From Patiria pectinifera (lineage: Eukaryota; Echinodermata; Asteroidea; Valvatida; Asterinidae): a stretch of DNA of 64,000 bases. Below, one piece after another: positions 1 through 10,055 of the stretch (position 1 is its first letter; every line of letters starts with the position of its first letter). The notes beneath the pieces were generated by a model. It did no database searches. It was not told where the DNA came from and worked only from the letters and a program-made list of their open reading frames with translations. The translations under genes and the position numbers were made by a program. Location: NCBI GenBank assembly GCA_029964075.1, contig CM057135.1, forward strand, positions 16,270,863-16,334,862, written 5' to 3'.

Positions 1-585
1 CCAAAGATTCTGCTTGATTTAAAAAAAAAATAACATTATTTAAATCTAAATACAGTTAATATGAACGTTTATTTCAATACAAAATAAGTGGAAAACTTAT
101 TTGCTCTTTTCCAAACCACGTCCCCTTCACGAAATGTTTGAAACCAGCTCTGTAGTGCTGGCACTTAGGAACAATACGCACTAGCGAAACACTCAACGCA
201 CACACGCGCATGATCTGCACACACATCCCACATCATGGATATAGTACTTTGGTTGCTAATGGTATAATACTTTGGTTGCTACGGGCATGACGGGTAAAGT
301 ACTTTTGACCGTGCACAGGAAGATAGCAAAAGTAGAAAATGCCACGTGACTTGCTCTTGGCAATCAAGACACATAATGTGTGGGTGAGGTGTTATAATAT
401 TAAATGCTCCTTTACAATGTCTGTGTGCAATTAAAACTTTGTTTTAGTTTTCATGCTGTGAAAAATCACTTTATCGTTGAAAAGAATTTCAAGTTGTGCA
501 TTGTGTCTGCGCAAGATTTACCAATCAGATCATGCAAGTTTATTCGGGTGTTGTAAATTTTACATTTTGTCAATTTTCTCTTCAG
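1..585. other. Non-coding stretch, probably intron
   Basis: AT-rich sequence with no convincing exon, RNA gene or repeat. It ends in a good 3' splice site (pyrimidine-rich tract, then ttctcttcag) directly before the exon at 586. It is therefore most likely intron of the gene whose last exon follows. Confidence 0.5.
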
Positions 586-702
586 ATCCTGGGGTATGTA
601 TCAAAAGTGTTAGTACCGGAAGCGCTTATTAAAATATGCTCAGATGTACTTGGCATCAGTCGACAGGAGGCAAGGAAGATAATGCAGGATGACAGATGTT
701 AA
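586..702 (+). CDS. Terminal exon of an uncharacterised gene (partial)
   Basis: A 38-codon exon begins in phase 0 after ttctcttcag and ends at TAA. It reads ILGYVSKVLVPEALIKICSD followed by a short helix-like tail with the words ISRQEARKIM. The pattern 'Y-V-x-x-V-L-V-P-E-x-x-I' near a C-terminus resembles the last exon of dispersed uncharacterised gene families in fish and invertebrates; I know no function for it. The rest of the gene lies left of the window. The exon call rests on the splice site plus protein-like composition. The family assignment is from memory of the pattern and is uncertain. Confidence 0.5.
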   Translation: MLGYVSKVLVPEALIKICSDVLGISRQEARKIMQDDRC

Positions 703-2116
703 ATGGAGATATTCAGCCTTTCCTCAGCTCAGCTGATTTCCTCAAAGTACAAATTTCTGTTAAAATGTAAAAAAAAAAAAAATGGGAACGAGCTATTTTG
801 TGAGGCGTCCTCACAAAATAGAAACTGGGCACAGGATGAAGTGGAGAGCAATGCAAAAACCCAATTGCGGTGATTCTTTTTTTTTTCTCAGATTGATTAA
901 GATTTGTAATCTTTGATATGTTTACTAAAATATTTTAAAGAAATAGAATACAAATCATGAAAAGAGTCTGTTTGGAAAAACGACTGGCATCTTTCATTTC
1001 AATGAACACAAAACATGAAACGGTAAAGGACTTTTTGTCAGTAGTTTCTTTTTTTTCCGTTTCGTTGTTGTTGACAAGTCGATAATGCAAATATTAAACA
1101 GAATGCCCAATTGAAGTGCCACATTGTGATGAGAATTGTATTCTCTTTCCTAATACCACTTAATCCTCATTTTGACCTCTGCCCATGCAGTTCTATCTGT
1201 CATTTTAATTGAGGAATTTTAATCATTGTTTTTACAGTTTTTAAATGATTAGCCTATACCCTTCACATCACATTCATAAATACCCGAGACAGTGTAGCCA
1301 TTCCTATTGGTCTACAGCCTGACACAGGGGTCTGTTTAAAAAGCTGATAAAACATGGCCCAGCCAGTTTTAAATGTTTTTGCAGTGTCATTATTTGGACT
1401 TCTTTTGTACATGACCCTTTTATTAGTTGAAACTTCAAAAGGCATGTGCATTACAAACAATTAGTCCTTATATATTAATAGTCCTAATGTGCTCTGCCAC
1501 GCACATCACGCCATATTGAGCAGCAGGTGGAATGTGCATGTCCATCTCCATTTAAGGGCACGTGCGAGAGGCACATACCAATAAATAGCTGGATGGGTGT
1601 CAAAAACACAAGGTAAAATTATTGAACAAAATAATCGGAAAATTGTACATTTTTGAGGTGGGTCCCCCCCCCCCAAAGGTATTCATGAATGGGAATAACA
1701 ATGTGGTTGGCTGGTATTTAAACAAGTAATTTTAAAACTGGCTCATGTGCCTGAACATCGTTAATGCCTTCACCTTTGGCATTTTAACATGTCCAGACCC
1801 ATGTCCTGGTTTAAAAACCGACCAACCATGTACATGTAGTAATGTAAATGTTGCATGTACAGTACAGTACAGTATGTACATGTACAACCATCCATTTTGC
1901 TCAGTTGGCGATCAGGATGAGGGATTATTGGTTGTAGGGTGTGGCCAGGTGTAAATGGGGAGGGGGATAGAAATTAGGATTGTAATTGGGATGTGGTAGG
2001 GTGAGGTAATGTGGGAGGTTAGGGCCGTGGGAGTGGTTGGTTGGGTTTTTTTTGGGGGGGGGTGAGAATTTGTATTTAGTTTGATTTTAAAGTTAGTTAC
2101 ATGAGGCAGTAGGGGT
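703..2116. other. Intergenic, no gene seen
   Basis: Holds an A14 run near 768-781, a C-run near 1665-1674 and G-rich sequence from about 1930. Short open frames here lack splice sites and protein-like composition. Nothing else recognised. Confidence 0.5.
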
Positions 2117-2446
2117 TGGGTTGGATGGGATAGCAGGTTTCGTGAATAGGATGAGGATGGGGGTAGGGTTAGGGTTTGATGGGATAGCAGGTTTCGTGGA
2201 TAGGATGAGGATGGGGGTAGGGTTAGGGATGGATGGGATAGCAGGTTTCGTGGATAGGATGAGGATGGGGGTAGGGTTTGGGTTGGATGGAATAGCAGGT
2301 TTCGTGGATAGGATGAGGATGGGGGTAGGGTTAGGGATGGATGGGATAGCAGGTTTTGTGGATAGGATGAGGATGGGGGTAGGGTTAGGGTTGGATGGGA
2401 TGGCAGGTTTCGTGGATAGGATGAGGATGGGGGTAGGGTTTGGAGA
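2117..2446 (+). repeat. 54-bp minisatellite, about six copies
   Basis: Six tandem units of 54 bp, each containing ggatgggatagcaggtttcg and a following gatgaggatgggggtaggg segment. The units are nearly identical, with a few substitutions. Because 54 is a multiple of three, the array reads as an 18-residue protein repeat, but this is a by-product of the repeat and not evidence of a gene. Most units end in TTAGGG-like words. The purine-rich, G-clustered strand continues with non-repeated G/T-rich sequence to about 2650. Confidence 0.9.
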
Positions 2447-4010
2447 GTGTTAGACTTTGGTGGAATAGGTTTGGAGGAATATGGTATAGGTTTGGATTTG
2501 GAGGGATGGGGGTGTTAGGGTAGGAAAGTAGGGAATGAAGTGTGGTAGGAGGGATAAGTGTGGTTGGGGGAGGGGTGGCATATGGAGGAGGGATGGTTGC
2601 AGTTGAGAGGGGTGGGGTGGGGAGAATTTGGCAGGGAGAGGAGAGGTGTTTTTGTTGTACTCTGGAGTTGTATTGTGGTTGTATTGTTTGATAAAAGTTT
2701 AAATAACTCTGTTTAATGATTGATGTTAGACATGATAATGCCAAAGTGAATTGTTTCACATTGTTAGGCATAGTGATTTACATTTCCAAATTGATTGTGA
2801 GTGGATTTTAAATTCACATTCCGTATCAGCCAACCCCTTCAACATTTTTCATATTTGTTTATTGGGTAATTTTGTGGGGAAAAAATCCAAATTCGTATGT
2901 TGCAACAGCCATTTTCACACTACCACCTGCCCTTTTTATTTATTAAGTACTTTTTTTTCAATTTTGGCCAAAATCGGCATGACTACCAATTTTAATAGGA
3001 ACATATCTCCCTAATGTGTTGGTCAAATTTGTCGATTTTTTTTTGGAATGTTAACATAAAAACATTCAAATTTACTATTATTTTTTATGACGCACCCATT
3101 TGACCTATAATGACTTTTTGACCTTTACTTTGATCATGATTATCACAAGACATTGAGACAAATCTGGATAAAAATGATACCCCACATGTTTTCTATTTAA
3201 GTCTCTTCACCGTACCCTGTACAACAATTATGAACAAATTTGAATAGGTTGGGGTTTAAACTTTAAATTGTTTGATGATTTAACATGGAATTACCCAATC
3301 ACTAACTGTTTGGAGAAAAAAAATGCATTTGCTAAAAAAAGGAATGGACATTATTAATAGGGTAATTTACAAAGTTTGCAAGCACAAAAATTAAAAGGTT
3401 GTAATGAAAAACCTCATTTGACCGTTAGTTAATAATAGTGTCAAGTATCCTTGTAAATCAGGGAACCTGGTGTGCTGTCATTTTCAAGAAAAGTGGATCT
3501 TTTTTTTTCAATTTCCAACAATACCCTTAATTTACCAAATTCAGTATTACATGTACATTTGGTTTTCAATGGGTTACACATCAGTGAGTGATTTCATGTC
3601 AGCTAGTCTACTTCTCCCCGACGTCTATAAATTGATCCATTTTGTTTCAATCAGAGTCAGAGAGCCATAAATGAATAGAATTTGGGTTTTGGTTTTTTTC
3701 AGCATCTACAAAGATACAAGTTTGAAAAGTTTGCAGCAACAATATTTGCAGTGAAACCCCATGTCCATCTTTTTCTGAAAATTACAGCAAAAACAAATTG
3801 TGTGTTTTACCTTAAATTGTCTAGTTGATAGTTATTTGTTCAATTATTGTTATAAGTATGATTCGTGATGTTTACCATAATTAAAGCATGGCGATAATTA
3901 CTTTTCATGTAAATAAAATGGCTTGCTGCTGTGCCAAGTCAATTTCAGCATTTTATTGAATTTTATGCAATATTTTATTTCAATGTTGATTTCACCATTA
4001 CTGATTTAAA
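2447..4010. other. Intergenic, no gene seen
   Basis: G/T-rich until about 2650, then ordinary AT-rich sequence. Short open frames here show no domain, no splice context and no repeat structure. Confidence 0.5.
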
Positions 4011-4462
4011 AATGTAACCAATTAATTTGACAAATCAAGGTCTATGAATTCCTCATCTATGAAGCCCACAGCATGATATGAAAATGTAACCAATTGTATT
4101 AATTTGACAAATCAAGGTCTATGAATTCTTCATGTATGATGCCCACAGCATGATATGAAAATGTAACCAATTTTATTAATTTGACAAAGCAAGGTCGATG
4201 AATTCTTCATGAAGCCAACAGCATGCTATGAAAATGTAACCAAGTTAATTAATTTGACAAATCAAGGTCTATGAATTCTTCATATCTATGAAGCCCACAG
4301 CATGATATGAACATGTAACCAACTTTATTAATTTGACAAATCAAGGTTGATGAAAATGTAACAAATGTTATTAATTTGACAAATCAAGGTCTATGAATTA
4401 TCCGTGTATGATGCCAACCGCATAATATGAACATGTAACCAATTGTATTAATTTGACAACTC
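4011..4462 (+). repeat. 72-79-bp tandem repeat, about six copies
   Basis: Units begin with aatgtaaccaa, followed by ttaatttgacaaatcaaggt, ctatgaattcttcat and a cacagcatgatatg tail. Starts lie near 4011, 4083, 4160, 4233, 4312, 4355 and 4432. Spacing is 72-79 bp, except for one short unit of about 43 bp. Copies differ by scattered substitutions and small indels, so the array is older than the 54-bp array at 2117. Confidence 0.85.
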
Positions 4463-5960
4463 ATGAACTCAATTTTATTCAAGCAGAAATTAGATTTCAT
4501 TTTGAGATTTGTGCAATTTTTAAGTTGAAGTGGTTGGGCCAAGTAAAAAAACAAACAGTTGATCGTCCCCCTCCCTCCCTTTTTTGAAGCTGCATCTTTT
4601 TATTTATATATTATTTTCAACGCTAAAAAGCTAATTTTTTTCTTGTATTTCACTTTAATAAATACATAGAACATGTTTAACATGAATATTTTGACTCTAC
4701 TGACTAATACGATAGCTATCATTAAAACCTGGTGGTCAGTTTGAAACGAAGTTGTCGGCCGTTTTGAATTTAAATACTTGGCGGCCATCTTGGAAAAAAA
4801 TACACAATAACAAGACCCTCATCCTCCTTTTTTTAAAAGACCCAGCCGATCAACTGTTGTTTTTTTTTACTTGGCCTTATGCTGTCGTGCAGCAAGGCAA
4901 GAAATAAAGAAGTTAGAAAATACAAAACAGTTAACGTTTTCTTTTCTTTTGTTTCCCTTATTTGGTTGAAGATCAGTCAACAGAGACCGACCTAGAACCC
5001 CATAAGTTCAAGTACTAAGTACTGTTATTCGAGGAAAAAAAATCTTCATCAATTTTGTTCGGCTCCGGTACTGGTAGTAACTGGGGGGTTGGGGGTTGGG
5101 GGTTGCACACCTGTCCCTTCATAATTATGCGGGGGTGGGGGTTACAAACAAATCAAATGCTACAATAATTATTGCCAGAATTTCTTTATTTAGAATGCAA
5201 GGTAGATTTCATAATTTCTTAGAGCCCCACCCCAAGTAGAAAGTTTTTGACACTACGAAAGCCAACTAGACTGAGGATTATAACGGCAATGAATGACACC
5301 AATTTCAACATTTTTATGATCATGACAAGTATGCAGATACACAGAAAGTTGATTTCAGAATGGGTCAATCTGTGGTTTATCCTGTAATGTGGCTTTAGAT
5401 AGAATTTGATACATTTGAAATATTCTGGCAACAAACAGTTTCTTTGGAAGATAAATGATAAGTGTATTTCTTAAACTGTGATTACATACAAAAAACGGCA
5501 CCAAAGTTTGAAAACTGTCACCAGAAGAGTGGTTTTTATTAAGGCATTTAAATCATAAGATATTGCTCAATCTCAAATTGAAAAATGCTCAACCACAGAA
5601 TGACAACTTGTCTTGTTTTTGGCTAAAACTGAAAATTTAAAAGTAAATTGCTATTAACCACCAGTGTCGTCGTAAAAATATCGCTAACCAGTTGTGCAAA
5701 ACTCATGGAAATATATTGCACATTATAAAATTGACAGATGGTTAAAAATTTTAACAACTATTAAACGTATATGCACCCATGATGCACCACAGGACACGAT
5801 GAGGTCAATCAACAGACTGACACAAACAACAGACTGGCAAAATCAACAGACTGACGATATAACATTGCTCAATCCACAGAATGACACACAGCTCGTTGTA
5901 GACCCAACTGGGATGCGTCAGTCTGTGGTTTAGTACAAAATTGCTCAACCACAATCTGAC
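4463..5960. other. Intergenic/intronic, G-run cluster, no gene seen
   Basis: Contains three tandem ggggttg words near 5081-5106 with further G-runs to about 5145, a possible quadruplex-forming patch. Between 5330 and 5960 the words caatc(t)gtggttta and caaccacagaatgacaac recur in both orientations, as in a decayed local duplication. No exon could be supported. Confidence 0.4.
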
Positions 5961-5964
5961 AACT

Positions 5965-6058
5965 GGGCTGCACAACCCTATGGCACTTGAAATCCCGCTG
6001 AGCCTCATCCCATGACTTCAGTTTCACCTCACGGAGGACTGCTTCCTGAACGAGCTGC
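5965..6058 (-). CDS. Exon of the ParB-like gene (C-terminal part)
   Basis: On the minus strand an open stretch reads LVQEAVLREVKLKSWDEAQR then DFKCH, starting after a ctgcag acceptor. In related animal proteins with a ParB-like domain, the segment after the 'G-x-L-K-G-Q-K' region ends in a W-E-E-A-Q-x-x-F block. The match here is SWDEAQRDF. I therefore assign it as a downstream exon of the minus-strand gene starting at 30479, following the exon at 6640-6867. The 3' boundary is uncertain and the next exon was not found. The family link is from memory and the gene linkage is inference. Confidence 0.4.
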
Positions 6059-6286
6059 AGAATGGACATTTGGGTGAGATCATCAATGTATTATTGGTAA
6101 CAATCATGTTTTGGTGAAGTTGATATATTTTAAGTAAGTTACTTCAGTTAAGAAAAGCACGAGTGTACAAAACCATCAGACATTGTTCTTCTGAACTAAA
6201 TGTCCCCAAGTTACATTTTCCACAACAGTTAAACTGTCCACATGCACTCTGTGTAATACGCTATTCTAAGATGTGTGCGTCATTTT

Positions 6287-6505
6287 CTACAACACGGAAT
6301 TGTAACAGAATAACCATCTACGGTACAGCGTGCCTGTTCCATCTTTACTGCATGTCAAGTTTGCTTGAAGATAAACTTGTCCCACTTGTGCTTATGGAAT
6401 GCGGAAAATGTAGTGCGTCTGTCTCCCACATACCACTTGGCCTTCGGCCTTGTGGCATGTGGGACATGAACAGGCGTGCTTCATTATTCCGTGTTCCACT
6501 TGCAC
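6287..6505. repeat. Foldback (MITE-like) repeat
   Basis: Outer arms share acacggaat (6292-6300) with its inverse attccgtgt (6486-6494), and gtgcctgttcca with an inverted counterpart near 6468-6482. A strong inner hairpin has arms cccacataccac and gtggcatgtggg around ggccttcggcc (about 6427-6465). The imperfect foldback looks like an old non-autonomous DNA transposon; no target duplication was recognised. Confidence 0.45.
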
Positions 6506-6639
6506 GAATAACTAATAGGCCTACTTGACTGTTTTTATCATTGGTGTTGTTAATTTTGTGCTTTGTTGTTTATGTTCACGAGGAAGGAGAAATGTGTTAA
6601 AAAAAATTCATACCTTCAACTTATGCAAAACGTTCGTTT

Positions 6640-6867
6640 CACATATGAAGGACGCAACATTTATCTCTCCTTTGTTGAGCTGTTCCAGAATGGGCAGTTG
6701 AGTGGACTTCTCCAACAACAGGAAACTCCTGAACACGTTTGGCTTGATGTCTGCTCTTCCTGTGTGGCGTTGACTTGGATCAAGCCTCTGACCTTTCAAC
6801 TCCCCATTTTCAGCCAGTGTCAGCACTTCATCCATCAGTTTTGCCACTTCAGTATCCAGAGACGAAA
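6640..6867 (-). CDS. Exon of the ParB-like gene (LKGQ segment)
   Basis: The minus strand encodes about 75 residues with the words LDTEVAKLMDEVLTLAENGE, LKGQRLDPSQ, ADIKPNVFRSFL and KGEINVASF. In the ParB-like animal family the domain is followed by a helical segment with G-x-L-K-G-Q, then P-D-I-K and a final K-G-x-I-x-I/V. The order and spacing fit well. A donor is plausible after NVASFI (gtgaaa). Upstream, the expected pyrimidine tract is replaced by an A/T run that borders the inverted array at 6896, so the exon's 5' part may have been cut by an insertion. The 20-kb distance to the next upstream exon is unusual but is explained by insertions. Confidence 0.5.
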
Positions 6868-6895
6868 GTTTTTATTTTTTTTAATTTTTTTTATT

Positions 6896-7061
6896 CCGCC
6901 TCATAGGTCCGACGCCTCATAAGTCCGACGCCCCATAAGTCCGACAACGGATTTTTTTTGTCGGACTTACGAGGCGTCGGAGCCATGAGGCGTCGGACCT
7001 ATGAGGCGTCGGACTTATGAGGTGTCGGACCTATGAGGCGTCGGACTTATGAGCGGACTCC
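6896..7061. repeat. Inverted array of 16-bp units
   Basis: Units of tcataggtccgacgcc / tcataagtccgacgcc run forward for about three copies. A short centre (acggattttttttgt) follows, then the inverse unit (ggcgtcggacctatga and variants) repeats about six times, ending in gagcggactccg. The whole can fold into a long hairpin with register shifts. It is a tandem repeat and an inverted repeat at once. Confidence 0.85.
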
Positions 7062-7770
7062 GAATAGGTTACCATATACCTTAATGGTTCAAATGGAAAC
7101 AAATCATTTCATATGACGACATGTAAACGGATGATAAAAAGTACATCTACTATATCAGCCGTACTTAAAGAATGTAATACTTTTAATTATTTTACATTTA
7201 ATCGTAATGTGCGAGGAAGAACAGCAATTATCACTATTTAACCAAACACACGAATTATGCTTTGAGTATGTCGAGAAAACTGTTGGATGTAGTTCAAGAA
7301 ATTTCACTTCGAATCAAACAGGAATGGTCGTGCGTCATTAGTGAATTTTTCATCGTTCCTATCAGTTCCTTGTCTTAGTACATTTGGCAAATTGCCTGTT
7401 GAAAACAATAACATAATTTAAAAACAATAACATAAGCCAAGGGCATTTTTGTGTCAATGGCACACATGTACATTATTCAATGATTTAGTATATCTTAACC
7501 TGAAGCACAGTGTAGCCCATGCAAATTATGTCTTGTCAGACTGACGTGAATGCGAGTTAACAGTTATTTACTAAATACAAATGTTATGAAAAGAAATGAA
7601 ATTGTTTTAATACCATAAAGCAATATCCAGCCTAATCTAGACTGGCAAAGTAGCAATTGATAAAATACAAAGAAAAACAAGTTTAGGTCACAATGCTGAA
7701 CTTGACCATACGGATGCCTTCAAACGGGAAATCCGGGTGACTCGCAGCTTCACACAGTTGTGTTGTATGA

Positions 7771-7773
<3 letters not shown>
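7062..7773. other. Non-coding, no feature seen
   Basis: AT-rich sequence between the inverted array and the LINE tail. No splice-flanked open frame, repeat or RNA gene recognised. Confidence 0.4.
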
Positions 7774-7808
<35 letters not shown>

Positions 7809-8520
7809 CCCCTTAATCATTTTTTTTTTTTTTTTTTTCCCATTTATTGCGTCTAGCGCTTTTATTTCTCGCAACACTGTTTACATTTTTTTGAAAAACG
7901 TACGTACTTAATACATAGTTACATTATATTACATTAATTAAAATAACATGTTACAAAAACTTATTCCAGAAGACTTTGTTTTTCTTCTGTAATTTAGCTC
8001 TCCAGTAAAGTTCTCGAATGAAAGTGTCAAAAGTGTTAATCCACTTATTGTCTTGATATGTCTTTAGTCTTACTTTGAATATGGAATACATTGCTATTGT
8101 TATAATCAAATTTATTTCAAATTCGAAATCAAGGCTTGTTACTAAATTAAACATTTTTGGCAATTCAAAATAATGTTTTGTTATCGCTTGGTAATACTGA
8201 GCAAATTCATTCCAAAAGTTTAATGTATGTACACATGTCACGAAACTATGATTGTAATCATCAATCTCGTTACATAAACAACACAACGGATTATTTACAA
8301 TTTTCCATTTATACAATAAGTTTTTGGTCGGTAGTATGCGGTGTAGAAATTTGTAATTAAAGTTTCTTAACTTAGCTCCTTTTATATTTATAATTTTGTG
8401 TTTCCAGAGACGAAAGTTGCTGCAATATTGAGACATCCATCTTGGCCTAATAGGAGGAGGTAAGTGGATAATTAAATAAAGAAGTTTCTTGCATTCTCCT
8501 GAATATTGATTGTGCAAACA
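7774..8520 (-). mobile_element. 5'-truncated LINE (L1/Tx1-like) 3' end
   Basis: The minus strand is open for 188 codons ending at 7951. It carries the C-terminal zinc-knuckle region of L1/Tx1-type polymerases: KLRNFNYKFLHRILPTKNLL, then PLCCLCNEIDDYNHSFVTCV and LNFWNEF (Cys-Cys-His-Cys pattern). A 3' UTR of about 120 bp contains AATAAA and ends in two A-runs (T-runs on the plus strand near 7774-7808 and 7820-7840). Only the last fifth or so of a LINE ORF2 is present, as expected for 5' truncation during target-primed reverse transcription. The coding part is uninterrupted, so the insertion is fairly recent. The 5' breakpoint near 8520 is approximate and no target duplication was found. Confidence 0.8.
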
Positions 8521-8929
8521 ATGATTTTGGTTGATGGCAACATAAAAGAAAGAGCCTACAGATCAACGTTTCCCTTTCACATTCTTATTTCCAACATCCA
8601 GTTTCTATCACATTCCAAAGTCATTTTTTTTTAGGGAGGGCCATGTTGGGGGAAGGGGGGGGGGGGACATGATTGGATGCGCTAAAGGAAGCTCCATATA
8701 CCAGCCTCCACTAAATTGGTTTACATAAAAATTGCATGACTCTTGTAATAATAATAAATCAAAGATGTAACAGCATCCGGTTTATATATTTGTTATTGTA
8801 AGAAGAGACTTTTTATTTCAGTTATTTAAATTGTAAGAATAATTCAACACCTAACAAAACATATTCAGGGAGCAGGATGAAAAAAAATTGCTTAGTAGAC
8901 CTTAGCATTAAGAATAATACGTACCTTTT
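8521..8929. other. Non-coding with long G-run
   Basis: Contains an interrupted G-run (about 8643-8668). Otherwise no gene or repeat recognised. Confidence 0.4.
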
Positions 8930-9127
8930 CCTTGAGGATCATGTTGCACATTTTCTTTCGCTCAGCGCGCAGTTTACGCTGTAATGAGGCGCAAGCGAAG
9001 TTTTGTTTGCAGGAAAAAAAAACTCTCTCGCGTTTTGGAAGTTCGCGAGAAAAAAACGAGTGTTCAGTAGTAGCCCTGCAAAAGCTGTGGGAAACCCCGT
9101 AGGTCACTGCTGGGCCGACATGGATTG
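8930..9127 (+). pseudogene. Probable first exon of the SGNH/OTU/CXC gene
   Basis: The sequence turns locally GC- and CpG-rich (cgctcagcgcgcagtttacgc), as at many animal promoters. It then gives gccgacATGG, a good start context, at 9120. After ATG GAT TG comes a strong donor, gtaagtgc, at 9128. The codon split (TG|G) matches the phase of the acceptor at 14953, so the protein would start M-D-W-P-T-S. The transcription start is not defined. This is inference from phase and context; a chance match is possible because only eight coding bases are involved. Confidence 0.4.
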
Positions 9128-9862
9128 GTAAGTGCATCGAATACGATTATAAGCATGAAATAAAAGTCGTTTTTACCCGTTTTTTCAAGTTTTTTGTATC
9201 AAAAAGGGCCTTCAAAGTGTGTTGTAATTCTCATACAATCGTTGTAAGGCCTCAGAATTTTAAGTGCTCCTGACTGTTTCCGAAGATATACATTTAAACG
9301 GTGATGATATTCAGTGACATCGAGGTTTTTGCCATCGTTCCGTACCAATACATTTTCTACGGAGTCGGAGCATTTATCCGATTTTTACATTTCTAAACTA
9401 CGAGATTTCGTGTTTTGAGCGACGCATCGGCCATATGTGTGACGTCACGCCGTGTTGTTTTGCATGTATTTTCTTACAATGTAAAAAGTCGGCGTTTACT
9501 CGGCATAGCGTATGCTTAACTAGTTTCGTGATAAAACATTTTTAAAACTTTGATTTTGGTTTTAGTGTGATGTAGGCCTACTTAGTTAGACCTGATGGTT
9601 AGACCACACTTTCAACAGACTTAATTTCACAAAATTTAGATGTCTAGAAATTAAAAGCATTGAAAAATGTACTATATTTGTGTCTTGTTAGTTGTAAACA
9701 CGAAGTGAGTTGCCACACTTTGTCTTCATGCACTTATTGTAGCTCTCCGCCTCTCGTCATAAATAAATCAATTGTCTTACGTACAAGTTACATGTAACCA
9801 TGACACAGTCTACAATGGTCTAGTATTTTCTTAGCCTGAAACTTTACCCCGTTGACATTGTC

Positions 9863-9867
9863 CGCAC
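9863..9867 (+). repeat. Target-site duplication, left (cgcac)
   Basis: The 5 bp cgcac immediately before the left LTR are repeated exactly after the right LTR at 14538-14542. Five bp is the usual size for Ty3/gypsy integration. Confidence 0.9.
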
Positions 9868-10024
9868 TGTGATGTATTTCTAAAACTGAACACCGCCCTC
9901 TGTTGGTTACATTAAAGTTGACCTTTCGGGGTTCACCAGCTTGTTCTGAAATGATCGTGTCTTGTGTGAAGTTACTCTAGATTAACTATACATTTGTGGC
10001 TGCTCGTCAGCGAATAACTTTACA
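9868..10024 (+). repeat. 5' LTR, 157 bp
   Basis: Begins tgtgatgtat and ends actttaca (TG...CA termini). By eye it is identical to the copy at 14381-14537. It is short for an LTR, and no TATA box was confidently recognised. Confidence 0.95.
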
Positions 10025-10033
10025 TGGTGTCAG
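10025..10033 (+). promoter_or_regulatory. Primer-binding site (tRNA-Leu type)
   Basis: tggtgtcag directly abuts the left LTR and is complementary to CTGACACCA, the 3' end of a common class of animal tRNA-Leu. The match seen is nine bases. Confidence 0.75.
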
Positions 10034-10055
10034 AAAACGGATCATAAAAGTCGCA

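Noticed and set aside
2200-2440. Telomere-like TTAGGG words
   Set aside because: They occur once per 54-bp unit and never in tandem, so this is neither a telomere nor an interstitial telomeric tract.
2121-2453. Open frame of 110 codons with an 18-residue repeat
   Set aside because: It is the translation of the 54-bp minisatellite; no splice sites, promoter or similarity support a gene.
6857-8418. Shared 15-mer ccagagacgaaagtt at about 6857 and 8404 as a possible target duplication
   Set aside because: The right copy is coding sequence of the LINE fragment and the left one lies in the ParB-like exon; one chance 15-mer match is expected in 64 kb.
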